DNA of 55,699 nt from an uncultured Bacteroidales bacterium (GTDB lineage: Bacteria; Bacteroidota; Bacteroidia; Bacteroidales; Bacteroidaceae). Location of the stretch: positions 41,935-97,633 of the forward strand of contig CACXXT010000015.1 of NCBI GenBank assembly GCA_902771725.1. The letters are read 5' to 3'. Shown here piece by piece: positions 8,251 through 16,073 of this stretch. A program made the position numbers and the translations under genes. Each line of letters opens with the position of its first letter. The first letter of the stretch is position 1. The notes under the pieces are model-generated. The model searched no databases and had not been told where the DNA came from. It saw nothing but the letters and a program-made list of their open reading frames with translations.

Positions 8251-8291
8251 CTCCCCAGCGCCCTCCCGACAGGACACTGGGGAGTTTTTTT
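8251..8291 (+). terminator. Rho-independent terminator of the rpmB operon
   Basis: CTCCCCAG (8251-8258) pairs perfectly with CTGGGGAG (8277-8284), followed by seven T residues. Confidence 0.92.
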
Positions 8292-8405
8292 GTGGACGTG
8301 TGAGCACACTCTAATGTGTTAATTTCTTAGTCGCACGCTTCCAAAATTGCCGGTTTCATCGGAAATTAAGGCGTGATTCGTGTGAGAAACTTAAGCTGCT
8401 AATTG

Positions 8406-8559
8406 TAGTCATTAAGTCATTAGTCATTAGTCATTAAGGATTCGGAATTGTCCATTATATAAATCATAGTATATATAATAAGAAATATTATATATACTAT
8501 GTAGCAATTTTTAGGAGCCAGAAAAGCTTAATGACTAATGACTAATGACTTAATGACTA
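8406..8559. repeat. 154-bp nested palindrome (33-bp outer arms, 16-bp inner stem)
   Basis: Outer arms 8406-8438 and 8527-8559 are perfect reverse complements over 33 bp. Each arm is built of four copies of an AGTCATT heptamer. Inside, 8465-8480 and 8486-8501 form a second perfect 16-bp stem of alternating A/T with a 5-base loop. The two palindromes share the same centre (about 8483). No coding potential is visible. It could be a mobile-element relic, a cruciform-forming site or a transcribed structured RNA. Confidence 0.9.
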
Positions 8560-8949
8560 AAACAACACATCTTCTGGATTCTGATTGAATATAAAGAAAA
8601 GAAATGAAGGAAATAGGCATAAAACGATAAAAATTTGCCAAAACATTCGTAGACCGCAATGGAAATGTCGTATCTTTGCCGCAGCTAAGGAGAAAGCCGT
8701 GGAAAGTGTTGCCGCGCCCCGCCGAACTACTACTTCCGCCGCCCGCGAACTACTACTTCCGCCGCCCGCGAACTATACTTGCTTCAACCGCCAGGAACAA
8801 ACTAAGCACGGAAAAGCCACCGCAGCACCCCGCTCCTCCATCTATCAACATAATGTCCAACTTATATCTAAAATCCACCCCGCAGAGACTGCAAGAAATG
8901 TTAACATGCTTAAATCCGTCTTAAACCTCACTTAATCTAAGATTAAAAA
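8560..8949. other. Non-coding gap upstream of ftsY
   Basis: No convincing gene. A 116-codon frame at 8585-8935 is made of low-complexity Pro/Ala/Arg and is judged spurious. A TATCTTTGC box occurs at 8670-8678 without a matching upstream TTTG. A tandem repeat lies at 8724-8776. Confidence 0.6.
8724..8776. repeat. 23-bp tandem repeat, about 2.4 copies
   Basis: Unit GAACTACTACTTCCGCCGCC plus CGC occurs at 8724-8746 and 8747-8769 identically, then a truncated third copy. It is GC-rich in an otherwise A/T-rich gap. Confidence 0.85.
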
Positions 8950-8982
8950 TTTGGAGGTTTCGCAGAAAAGCAGTACCTTTGC
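8950..8982 (+). promoter_or_regulatory. Promoter of ftsY
   Basis: TTTG (8950-8953), 20 bases, TACCTTTGC (8974-8982), 15 bases before the ftsY start: the same spacing as the tRNA-Lys, rpmB and tRNA-Ser promoters. Confidence 0.78.
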
Positions 8983-8997
8983 ACTCGCAAAAATGAA

Positions 8998-9969
8998 ATG
9001 ACTATGGGATTCTTCAATTTCTTCTCCCGCAACAAGGAGCAACAGAAAGAGACCCTCGACCGAGGGCTCGAAAAAACCAAGGAGAGCTTCTTCGGTAAAC
9101 TCGCACGAGCCGTGGCCGGAAAGAGCAAGGTGGACGACGACGTGCTCGACGACCTCGAGGAAGTGCTCGTGACCTCAGACGTGGGCGTCGATACCACCCT
9201 CAACATCATTCATCGCATAGAGGAACGCGTGGCGCGCGACAAGTACGTCGGCACCTCCGAGCTGCAGGGCATCCTCCGCGACGAGATTGCCAACCTCCTG
9301 ACCGAGAACAACAGCGGCGACACCGAAGGCTACCAGATCCCCGAAGGCAAGCGACCCTATGTCATCATGGTCGTAGGAGTCAACGGGGTGGGGAAGACCA
9401 CCACCATCGGCAAGCTCGCCTGGCAGTTCAAGCAGGCTGGACTCAAGGTCATGCTTGGAGCGGCAGACACCTTCCGCGCTGCTGCCGTGGAGCAGATCGT
9501 CATTTGGGGCGAGCGAGTAGGAGTCCCCGTGGTGAAGCAGCAGATGGGAAGCGACCCCGCCAGCGTGGCGTTCGACACCCTCAGCAGCGCCGTGGCAAAC
9601 GACGTGGACATCGTGCTCATCGACACAGCCGGACGTCTCCACAACAAGAAAGGCCTCATGGACGAGCTATCGAAGATCAAGCGCGTCATGCAGAAAGTAG
9701 TCCCCGACGCACCGCACGACGTCATGCTCGTACTCGACGGCAGTACTGGCCAGAACGCCTTCGAGCAGGCCAGGCAGTTCACAGCTGCCACGGATGTCAC
9801 ATCCCTCGCCATCACCAAACTCGACGGCACCGCCAAGGGTGGGGTAGTGCTCGGCATCTCCGACCAGTTCAAGATCCCCGTGCGCTACATCGGCCTCGGC
9901 GAAGGCATGGAAGACCTCCAGCCCTTCAACCGCCGCGATTTTGTGGACAGCCTTTTCGGCAATAAATGA
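8998..9969 (+). CDS. ftsY: Signal recognition particle receptor FtsY
   Basis: A 323-residue SRP GTPase that docks ribosome-nascent chain complexes carrying SRP at the membrane. The short N-terminal region (about 40 residues) lacks the long acidic A domain of E. coli FtsY. The NG domain follows: P-loop GVNGVGKTTT (127-136), DTFRAAA (157-163), DTAGR (209-213) and TKLD (273-276). Start may be ATG 8998 or ATG 9004, the latter giving MGFFNFFSRNK. Its RNA partner, the 4.5S RNA, is encoded at about 50.9 kb of the same window. Confidence 0.96.
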   Translation: MTMGFFNFFSRNKEQQKETLDRGLEKTKESFFGKLARAVAGKSKVDDDVLDDLEEVLVTSDVGVDTTLNIIHRIEERVARDKYVGTSELQGILRDEIANLLTENNSGDTEGYQIPEGKRPYVIMVVGVNGVGKTTTIGKLAWQFKQAGLKVMLGAADTFRAAAVEQIVIWGERVGVPVVKQQMGSDPASVAFDTLSSAVANDVDIVLIDTAGRLHNKKGLMDELSKIKRVMQKVVPDAPHDVMLVLDGSTGQNAFEQARQFTAATDVTSLAITKLDGTAKGGVVLGISDQFKIPVRYIGLGEGMEDLQPFNRRDFVDSLFGNK

Positions 9970-10022
9970 CAAGGAACCCAATCTAAACTGCCATTCCTCT
10001 CTCCCCAAGAAACCAAGCCCCA

Positions 10023-10048
10023 GTTCCCGTGCCGTAAGGCTCGGGTCC
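10023..10048. repeat. Palindromic element, family A, intergenic copy
   Basis: AGTTCCCG followed by a 12-base core and CGGGTCC. The stem at 10026-10045 has 8 positions with one T-T mismatch and loop GTAA. The same AGTTCCCG...CGGGTCC frame recurs twice inside rimO just downstream. Confidence 0.75.
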
Positions 10049-10070
10049 CCCTCCCCCAAGAAAAAGCAAG

Positions 10071-11654
10071 ATGAAAAAGAACCATGTTGACATCCTCACG
10101 ATGGGCTGCTCCAAGAACCTCGTCGACAGCGAGCGCCTGATGGCCCAGTTGCGCCACGCCGGCTTCACCGTCTCCCACGACCCCGAAGTCTGCCGCGGTG
10201 ACATCTGCGTCATCAACACCTGCGGTTTCATCGGCGATGCCAAAGAGGAATCCATCAACATGATTCTCCAGCAAGGCCAGCGCAAGCAACCCCTCCCCCC
10301 CGCCGCATCCCCCTCTTCCTCCGCCGCAGTTCCCATTTCCGCCTCCGCCGCAGTTCCCGCTGATTCATCTGCGGGTCCTTCCTCTTCCCCCTCCGCCGCC
10401 CCCTCCTGGCCGGGTGGGGCGCTTCCTCGCGCCGGCGTCTTCCCCCTCCGCCGCCTCTATGTCATGGGCTGCCTTTCCGAGCGTTATCTCGCTGAGCTTC
10501 AGTCCGAAATACCCGAGGTCGACGGCTGGTATGGCAAGTTCGACTGGCCCCGTCTCCTTTCTGACCTCGGCCACGCCTGGGACGACCACCTCACCCCCGG
10601 CCGCATCATCACCACGCCCTCCCACTACGCCTACATCAAGATCTCCGAAGGCTGCGACCGCCGCTGCTCCTACTGCGCCATCCCCCTCATCACAGGTCGC
10701 CACCGCAGCCGCCCCATTGAGGACATCCTCGAGGAAGTGCGCCAGCTCGTGGCTATCGGCGTCAAGGAGTTCAACGTCATCGCGCAGGAACTCACTTACT
10801 ACGGCGTGGACCTCTACCACCGCCGCGCCATCGCAGAGCTCATCGACCGCATGGCAGACATCCCCGGCGTATGCTGGATTCGTCTCCACTACGCCTATCC
10901 TACCGACTTCCCCTGGGAACTCCTGCCCGTCATCAACCGCCACGAGAACATCTGCCGCTACCTCGACATCGCCCTCCAGCACATCGCCGACCCCGTGCTG
11001 ACAGCCATGCGGCGCCATATCACCAGCGAGCAGACCTACGCCTTCATCCAGCGACTCCGCGAGGAAGTGCCGGGCATACATATCCGCACCACTCTCATGG
11101 TCGGACATCCTGGCGAGGACGACGAAGCCTTCCAGCAACTGTTGGATTTCACCCGCTGGGCACGCTTCGAGCGCATGGGTGCCTTTGCCTACAGCGAAGA
11201 AGAAGGCACACACAGCGCCGAAGCCTACTCCGACGACATCCCCGATGACGTCAAGCAGGCACGACTCTCCCGCCTCATGCGCCTGCAGCAGCGCATCTCC
11301 GCCGAAGTGCAGGAAGCCAAGGTCGGAACCATCCAGCGCGTCATCATCGACCGCATCGAAGGCGACTACTACATCGGCCGCACCCAGTACGACTCCCCCG
11401 AGGTGGACCCCGAAGTCCTCATACCCCTCGCCGCCGTCCCCTCCGAGGCTTGCTTGTCTGGCAGTTCACCCGCCGGATCCCCTGTCCCCTCTTCCTCCGC
11501 TCCCTCTCTCTCCGCTGCAGTTCCCGCTGATTTTTCAGCGGGTCCTTCCCCTTCCTCCCCCCTCTCCATCGGCCAGTTCTACGATGTCCGCATCACCTCT
11601 GCCGATGACTTCGACCTCTATGCCACTCCCCTCATCAACACCCCCTCCGCATGA
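10071..11654 (+). CDS. rimO: Ribosomal protein uS12 methylthiotransferase RimO, with low-complexity inserts
   Basis: A radical SAM methylthiotransferase that modifies an aspartate of ribosomal protein uS12. MTTase-domain cysteines are C13, C51 and C134; the radical SAM cluster is C195, C199, C202 in CDRRCSYC. At 527 residues it is about 90 longer than usual. The excess lies in two Pro/Ser/Ala-rich inserts: residues about 72-128, between C51 and C134, and about 456-505, within the C-terminal TRAM region. Both contain in-frame palindromic elements. The ends flanking the inserts read as normal RimO (RLYVMGCLSERY; IGQFYDVRITSADDFDLYA). The stop overlaps the start of the HU gene by 4 bases. Confidence 0.95.
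   Translation: MKKNHVDILTMGCSKNLVDSERLMAQLRHAGFTVSHDPEVCRGDICVINTCGFIGDAKEESINMILQQGQRKQPLPPAASPSSSAAVPISASAAVPADSSAGPSSSPSAAPSWPGGALPRAGVFPLRRLYVMGCLSERYLAELQSEIPEVDGWYGKFDWPRLLSDLGHAWDDHLTPGRIITTPSHYAYIKISEGCDRRCSYCAIPLITGRHRSRPIEDILEEVRQLVAIGVKEFNVIAQELTYYGVDLYHRRAIAELIDRMADIPGVCWIRLHYAYPTDFPWELLPVINRHENICRYLDIALQHIADPVLTAMRRHITSEQTYAFIQRLREEVPGIHIRTTLMVGHPGEDDEAFQQLLDFTRWARFERMGAFAYSEEEGTHSAEAYSDDIPDDVKQARLSRLMRLQQRISAEVQEAKVGTIQRVIIDRIEGDYYIGRTQYDSPEVDPEVLIPLAAVPSEACLSGSSPAGSPVPSSSAPSLSAAVPADFSAGPSPSSPLSIGQFYDVRITSADDFDLYATPLINTPSA
10353..10378. repeat. Palindromic element, family A, in frame inside rimO (first copy)
   Basis: Stem CCCGCTGA/TCTGCGGG at 10356-10375 with one mismatch and loop TTCA, flanked by AGTT and TCC. 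It encodes PADSSAGPS (residues 96-104). Confidence 0.8.
11457..11483. repeat. Palindromic element, family B, degenerate copy in rimO
   Basis: Codons encode SGSSPAGSP, matching base for base at most positions the family B element at 12916 that encodes SGGFPAGVP in the same reading frame. The left arm has decayed. Confidence 0.6.
11520..11545. repeat. Palindromic element, family A, in frame inside rimO (second copy)
   Basis: Perfect 8-bp stem CCCGCTGA/TCAGCGGG with loop TTTT at 11523-11542, flanked by AGTT and TCC. It encodes PADFSAGPS (residues 485-493), the same frame and orientation as the copy at 10353. Confidence 0.85.
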
Positions 11655-11935
11655 ACCATAAAGAATTCATATCCGCCCTCTCCCAGCGAACCAGCCTCTC
11701 CTCCAAGAACACTCAGGCGTTGGTGACCAGCCTCCTTGCCGAGCTCTCTGCCCGCTTCGAGGATGGCGACAGCCTTTCCGTGCAGAACTTCGGCACCTTC
11801 GAAGTCAAGAAAAAACTCGAGCGCGTCATCGTCAGTCCTACGGGGCAGCGAATGCTCGTGCCACCAAAATTAACCCTCTGCTTCAAACCCAGCCCTACAC
11901 TCAAGGATAGCATTCAGGAAGGAGGTGAATTGTAA
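11651..11935 (+). CDS. HU family DNA-binding protein
   Basis: 94 residues, the length of HU/IHF subunits. It begins MNHKEFISALSQRTSLSSKN, a typical helix-turn-helix pair, and has the conserved VQNFGTFEVKKK turn before the DNA-binding arm. The arm carries PTGQRMLVPPKLTLCFKPS in place of the usual RNP-containing PxTGE..K...FK. It binds and bends DNA in the nucleoid. It overlaps rimO by 4 bases (ATGA) and sits 2 bases before the HU-LysM gene, so the three are translationally coupled. Confidence 0.92.
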   Translation: MNHKEFISALSQRTSLSSKNTQALVTSLLAELSARFEDGDSLSVQNFGTFEVKKKLERVIVSPTGQRMLVPPKLTLCFKPSPTLKDSIQEGGEL

Positions 11936-11937
11936 TT

Positions 11938-13197
11938 ATGGACAGCAAACTCACAACCATGGACATCGCTCAGGCGTTGGTTCGTCGCTCCAATATCCCG
12001 GCTGCAGAAGCCACCGCCTTTGTGCGCCATTTCTTCGATACCATCCACGATGGTCTTCTCCGCGAGAAAATCGTCAAGGTGCGCGGCTTGGGAACCTTCA
12101 AGCTGGTTAGTGTTGATTCACGCGAGAGCGTGAGTGTAGTCGATGGCAGCCGCATTCAGATCGCCAGCCATACCAAAGTCACTTTCACTCCCGACGCCGT
12201 TCTCCGCGATGCCGTGAACAAGCCCTTTGCCGAGTTCGAAACCGTTGTCCTCAGCGACGACCTCGACCTCGCCGACCTCGAAGCCCTCGATACTTCCGCT
12301 TCTCCCTTGGAGCCCTCTGCTCCTTCCTCCCCAGTAGCTTCTCCCTCCTCTGCCCCCTCGGCGTCAGGGTCGGGTGCCGCGCATAATTGCGCGGATCCCC
12401 ATTCCCTCTCCATCTCCGAGGAAACTCAGATAACCTCCGAATCATCCGGCGAAGCCCCCGTATCCGAGCACTTAGCCTCAGATACCCCCGCTTCGGATTC
12501 CGCAGTGAATGAAGCCTCCTCTTCAGAAACTCCCTCTTCAGATTCCCCCTCGAATGATTCTCCAGCTTCAGATTCCCCCTCGAATGTAGCCCTCTCCGGA
12601 GCATCACTTCCCTCCGCATCTGTGCCCCATTATGGTTTCTGGCACTGCTTCTTTGGCTTCCTTCTGGGTCTCCTGCTCTTTGTTGCCGGCTACTGCGTGG
12701 GCTATCTTCGCCCCTTTGCACTCCCTCTCTCTGAATCAGCATCCCCAGCAGCCTCCTCGCAGCCTTCTGCCCCCTCTGCAAAGCAACCTTCTGCCCCCTC
12801 TGCAAAGCAGCCTTCTGCCCCTTCGGAAAAACATCGCTCTTCCCCTTCGGCTAAACAACCTTCTGCCCCCTCCACAGAGCAGCCCACAGCACCTTTATCT
12901 TCCGAAGATAGTGTGTCCGGCGGTTTTCCCGCCGGAGTTCCCTCTCCCTCTTCCTCCGCCTCCAAAATCCCTTCTGAGACACTCGCCTATCCGCAACTCG
13001 AAGGCGGCGAGTACTGGATCGTGGGCATCAAGGGCACCGAAATAATGAAACCCGGCCGAACCCTGCTCAACTTCTCCCTGAAATACTACAAAAGCAAGGA
13101 CTTTGTCCCCTATATATGCACGATGAACGACATTAAGAACCCCGACGTCGTGCCCCTCAACAAGGAACTCAAGATTCCTGAACTCCGAAAGAAATAA
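11938..13197 (+). CDS. HU domain - transmembrane - LysM fusion protein
   Basis: 419 residues in four parts. Residues 1-95 are an HU-like DNA-binding domain (VRGLGTFKLV near 48-57, KVTFTPD near 80-86). Residues 105-230 are an acidic Ser/Pro linker. Residues 233-256 are one hydrophobic helix (FWHCFFGFLLGLLLFVAGYC). Residues 270-345 are a Pro/Ser/Ala linker with repeats of SAPSAKQP. Residues about 362-416 resemble a LysM domain (GRTLLNFSLKYYKSKDFVPY, then NPDVVPLNKELKIP). An N-in topology would put HU in the cytoplasm and LysM in the periplasm. Two in-frame palindromic elements lie in the linkers. I infer a DNA-to-cell-wall tether; function is untested. Confidence 0.82.
   Translation: MDSKLTTMDIAQALVRRSNIPAAEATAFVRHFFDTIHDGLLREKIVKVRGLGTFKLVSVDSRESVSVVDGSRIQIASHTKVTFTPDAVLRDAVNKPFAEFETVVLSDDLDLADLEALDTSASPLEPSAPSSPVASPSSAPSASGSGAAHNCADPHSLSISEETQITSESSGEAPVSEHLASDTPASDSAVNEASSSETPSSDSPSNDSPASDSPSNVALSGASLPSASVPHYGFWHCFFGFLLGLLLFVAGYCVGYLRPFALPLSESASPAASSQPSAPSAKQPSAPSAKQPSAPSEKHRSSPSAKQPSAPSTEQPTAPLSSEDSVSGGFPAGVPSPSSSASKIPSETLAYPQLEGGEYWIVGIKGTEIMKPGRTLLNFSLKYYKSKDFVPYICTMNDIKNPDVVPLNKELKIPELRKK
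12377..12394. repeat. GC-rich palindrome inside the HU-LysM linker
   Basis: Perfect 7-bp stem CCGCGCA/TGCGCGG with loop TAAT, in the cytoplasmic linker (residues about 147-153). It follows GGGT and precedes ATCCCC, resembling the family A layout. Confidence 0.7.
12765..12880. repeat. 24-bp tandem repeat encoding SAPSAKQP units
   Basis: Units of CCTTCTGCCCCCTCTGCAAA plus GCA(A/G) recur about four times with increasing divergence, giving an 8-residue periplasmic linker repeat. Confidence 0.85.
12913..12940. repeat. Palindromic element, family B, in frame inside HU-LysM
   Basis: Perfect 8-bp stem TCCGGCGG/CCGCCGGA with loop TTTTC at 12916-12936, preceded by GTG. It encodes SGGFPAGVP (residues 327-335). 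Confidence 0.85.
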
Positions 13198-13225
13198 GTT
13201 AACTTCTTAAAAACATACAAACAAA

Positions 13226-14221
13226 ATGGCAGAATCCATTGACATTCGCGAACTCAACGAGCGCATAGAGCGCCAGAGCGGTTTTGTAACCAACCTCCTC
13301 ACCGGCATGGATCAGACAATCGTCGGACAGCGCCACCTCGTAGAGTCACTCCTCATCGGCCTCCTCTCGGACGGCCACGTACTACTCGAAGGCGTGCCGG
13401 GTCTTGCTAAGACCCTCGCCATCAAAACCTTGGCTCAACTCATCGACGCCAAGTTCAGCCGCATCCAGTTCACTCCAGACCTGCTGCCTGCCGATGTCAC
13501 TGGCACCATGATCTACTCCCAGAAGGACGAGCGCTTCATGGTCGAGCAAGGCCCCGTTTTCGCTAACTTCGTCCTTGCCGACGAAATCAACCGTGCTCCC
13601 GCCAAGGTGCAGAGCGCTCTGCTCGAAGCCATGCAGGAGCGTGAAGTTACCATCGGTAAGCAGACTTTCCAGCTGCCTTCGCCCTTCCTCGTGCTCGCCA
13701 CACAGAACCCCATCGAGCAGGAAGGCACCTATCCGCTGCCCGAGGCACAGGTAGACCGCTTCATGCTCAAGGTCGTCATCAGCTATCCCAAACTCGAAGA
13801 GGAGAAGAAGATCATCCGTCAGAACATCGGCGGGCAGAGAGCTGCCGTGCGCCCGGTGCTCACCACCAAGGACATCATGGAAGCCCGCGAGGTCGTACGC
13901 CAGGTGTACCTCGACGAGAAGATTGAGCAGTACATCACCGACATCGTCTTCGCCACACGTTTCCCCGAGAACTATGGATTGAAAGAAATAAAGGACTTCA
14001 TCGAGTTCGGCGGTTCACCGCGTGCCAGCATCAACCTCGCCCTGGCTGCCCGTGCCTACGCATTCATCAAGCGTCGCGGATATGTCATCCCCGAGGATGT
14101 CCGCGCTGTGGCACACGATGTCCTGCGCCACCGCATCGGCCTCACCTACGAAGCCGAAGCCAACAACGTCACCGCTGACGAAATCGTCTCAAAAATCCTC
14201 AACAAGGTAGAAGTGCCCTAA
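13226..14221 (+). CDS. MoxR family AAA+ ATPase
   Basis: 331 residues, typical of MoxR. Walker A is GVPGLAKT (56-63), Walker B FVLADE (115-120), and the sensor region ATQNPIEQEGTYPLPEAQ (158-175) is the MoxR hallmark. MoxR proteins act as chaperone-like ATPases with the vWA proteins encoded next to them. Here it heads the Bat operon, starting 28 bases after the HU-LysM gene. Its stop overlaps the DUF58 start by one base. Confidence 0.96.
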   Translation: MAESIDIRELNERIERQSGFVTNLLTGMDQTIVGQRHLVESLLIGLLSDGHVLLEGVPGLAKTLAIKTLAQLIDAKFSRIQFTPDLLPADVTGTMIYSQKDERFMVEQGPVFANFVLADEINRAPAKVQSALLEAMQEREVTIGKQTFQLPSPFLVLATQNPIEQEGTYPLPEAQVDRFMLKVVISYPKLEEEKKIIRQNIGGQRAAVRPVLTTKDIMEAREVVRQVYLDEKIEQYITDIVFATRFPENYGLKEIKDFIEFGGSPRASINLALAARAYAFIKRRGYVIPEDVRAVAHDVLRHRIGLTYEAEANNVTADEIVSKILNKVEVP

Positions 14222-15090
14222 TGGAAACATCTGAAATCCTGAAGCGCGTACGCCAGATTGAAATCAAGACCCGCGGCCTCTCATCGAACATCTTCGCAGG
14301 AGAGTACCACTCGGCCTTCAAGGGACGCGGTATGGCCTTCAGCGAAGTGCGAGAGTACCAGTACGGCGACGACATCCGGGATATAGAGTGGAACGTCACC
14401 GCGCGCTTCAACAAACCCTATATCAAGGTCTTCGAGGAAGAACGTGAGCTCACGGTCATGCTACTGGTGGACGTCAGCGGAAGCCTGGATTTCGGCACCG
14501 CCGTGCAGACAAAGCGCGATATGGTCACCGAAATAGCGGCCACACTCGCCTTCAGCGCCATCCAGAACAACGACAAGATAGGCGTCATCTTCTTCTCAGA
14601 CCGCATCGAGAAGTTCATACCGCCGAAGAAAGGGCGCAAGCACATCCTCTACATCATCCGCGAGCTCCTGGATTTCCATCCAGAGAGCCAGCGAACGGAC
14701 ATACAGCAGGCCGTGGAGTACCTCACGCAGGTCATCAAGCGCCGCTGCACCTGTTTCCTCCTCAGCGACTTCATCGACGAGCGTGACTTCCGACAGTCAC
14801 TCACCATTGCCAACCGCAAGCACGACATCGTGGCCATTCAGGTGTACGACCGCCGTATTGCCGACTTGCCCGATGTGGGATTGATGCGCGTGCGCGATTC
14901 CGAGACGGGACATCTCCAGTGGATAGACACCTCCAGCCGCAAGGTGCGTGCCGCTCAGTCACGATGGTGGTACGAACATACCACACGCCTCAACGACACC
15001 TTCTCGCGTAGCAACGTTGACCACGTCAGTGTCCGTACCGACCAAGATTACGTAGTTGCCCTGCGCAGCTTATTTGCACAAAGATCATGA
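14221..15090 (+). CDS. DUF58 domain protein (vWA-like), Bat operon
   Basis: 289 residues with no membrane segment. It opens with the DUF58 feature GEYHSAFKGRGMAFSEVREY near residues 23-42 and GDDIRDIEWN (49-58), then a vWA-like fold with LLVDVSGSLDFGT near 81-93 carrying a DxSxS-type MIDAS. DUF58 proteins are constant partners of MoxR. Start and stop both overlap neighbouring genes (TAATG and ATGA), indicating tight translational coupling. Confidence 0.93.
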   Translation: METSEILKRVRQIEIKTRGLSSNIFAGEYHSAFKGRGMAFSEVREYQYGDDIRDIEWNVTARFNKPYIKVFEEERELTVMLLVDVSGSLDFGTAVQTKRDMVTEIAATLAFSAIQNNDKIGVIFFSDRIEKFIPPKKGRKHILYIIRELLDFHPESQRTDIQQAVEYLTQVIKRRCTCFLLSDFIDERDFRQSLTIANRKHDIVAIQVYDRRIADLPDVGLMRVRDSETGHLQWIDTSSRKVRAAQSRWWYEHTTRLNDTFSRSNVDHVSVRTDQDYVVALRSLFAQRS

Positions 15091-16070
15091 ATAGATTATT
15101 AATAGAGACAGCGCGCCGGCTCATCCCCTCCCTGTCGGGGAGAGGGTGGGCATGGGTCTTTCTTTTCTTCCTTCCCCTCGTGGGCTCTGCTCAAGTCATC
15201 TTCGAGGCTCGTATAGACACCCTCGTGCTACTCATCGGAGAGCAGCGGGAACTGACACTCGACGTCACCTGCGATGCCAAGCAGAAACTCAAGATGCCTG
15301 ACTTCAAACCCATGCAGCCCCTGGCACCTCAGGTGGAAATCGTGGACCTCCTCGGCACCGACACGACACTACTCGACGAGGGCAAACGCATGCAGGTTCT
15401 CCAGCGCTACTCCATCACCGCCTGGGATTCCACCTTCGTGCTCCTGCCCCCCTTCGAGGTTGAAGTAGATGGTCAACCGTACCAGTCCAAACAACTGGCA
15501 CTGAAAGTGCTAACGATCCCAGTGGATACCGTGCACGTTGACCAGTTCTTCCCCAACAAAGACATCCAGGACAACCCTTTCTCATGGGACGACTGGAAGC
15601 CCGTCATCTGGTTCCTGGCCATCAACCAGCTGCTGGCACTTCTCCTCCTCTGGATCTACTCCCGCTGGCGCGAGAACAAACCGCTCATTCGCATCATCCG
15701 ACGTAAGGCGAAGCTGCCCGCTCATCAGGTGGCAATGACCGAAATCGAACGCATCAAGAGCGAACGCGCATGGACGGCAGAGGACAGCAAGGAGTACTAC
15801 ACCCAACTGACCGACACCCTGCGCACATACATCAAGGAGCGCTTCGGATTCAATGCCACAGAGATGACCTCATCCGAGATCATCGAACACCTCCTTGAAG
15901 TACAGGACGAGCAGGCGCTGGCTGAACTGCGACAGCTCTTCACAACCGCCGACCTCGTGAAGTTCGCCAAGTGGACAACCCTCACGGGCGAGAACGATGC
16001 CAACCTCGTCAACGCCATAGAGTTCATCAACCAGACGAAGCAGGAAGTCGACCCCAACGCTCTCACCTAA
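15087..16070 (+). CDS. BatD-like membrane protein of the Bat operon
   Basis: 327 residues. A signal peptide runs to about residue 36 (LFFLPLVGSAQ); it is lengthened by an in-frame palindrome that encodes IPSLSGRGW. A periplasmic beta-rich region of about 130 residues follows (FEARIDTLVLLIGEQRELTL resembles BatD repeats). One membrane helix lies near 176-196, then a cytoplasmic helical tail with an EYYTQLTDTLRTYIKERFG segment also seen in BatD. The TAA stop at 16068 is followed in the same frame by a further 45 sense codons (see 16074-16208). It overlaps the DUF58 gene by 4 bases. Confidence 0.85.
   Translation: MNRLLIETARRLIPSLSGRGWAWVFLFFLPLVGSAQVIFEARIDTLVLLIGEQRELTLDVTCDAKQKLKMPDFKPMQPLAPQVEIVDLLGTDTTLLDEGKRMQVLQRYSITAWDSTFVLLPPFEVEVDGQPYQSKQLALKVLTIPVDTVHVDQFFPNKDIQDNPFSWDDWKPVIWFLAINQLLALLLLWIYSRWRENKPLIRIIRRKAKLPAHQVAMTEIERIKSERAWTAEDSKEYYTQLTDTLRTYIKERFGFNATEMTSSEIIEHLLEVQDEQALAELRQLFTTADLVKFAKWTTLTGENDANLVNAIEFINQTKQEVDPNALT
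15122..15150. repeat. Palindromic element, family C, in frame inside a signal peptide
   Basis: CATCCCCTCCC, loop TGTC, GGGGAGAGGGTGGG. The stem has one or two bulges. The same arrangement occurs between genes at 54963-54995. It encodes IPSLSGRGW just before the hydrophobic core. Confidence 0.65.
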
Positions 16071-16073
16071 ATC

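Noticed and set aside
8585..8935. 116-codon frame upstream of ftsY
   Set aside because: Low-complexity Arg/Pro/Ala content produced by the GC-rich tandem repeat; no promoter spacing or homologue recognised.
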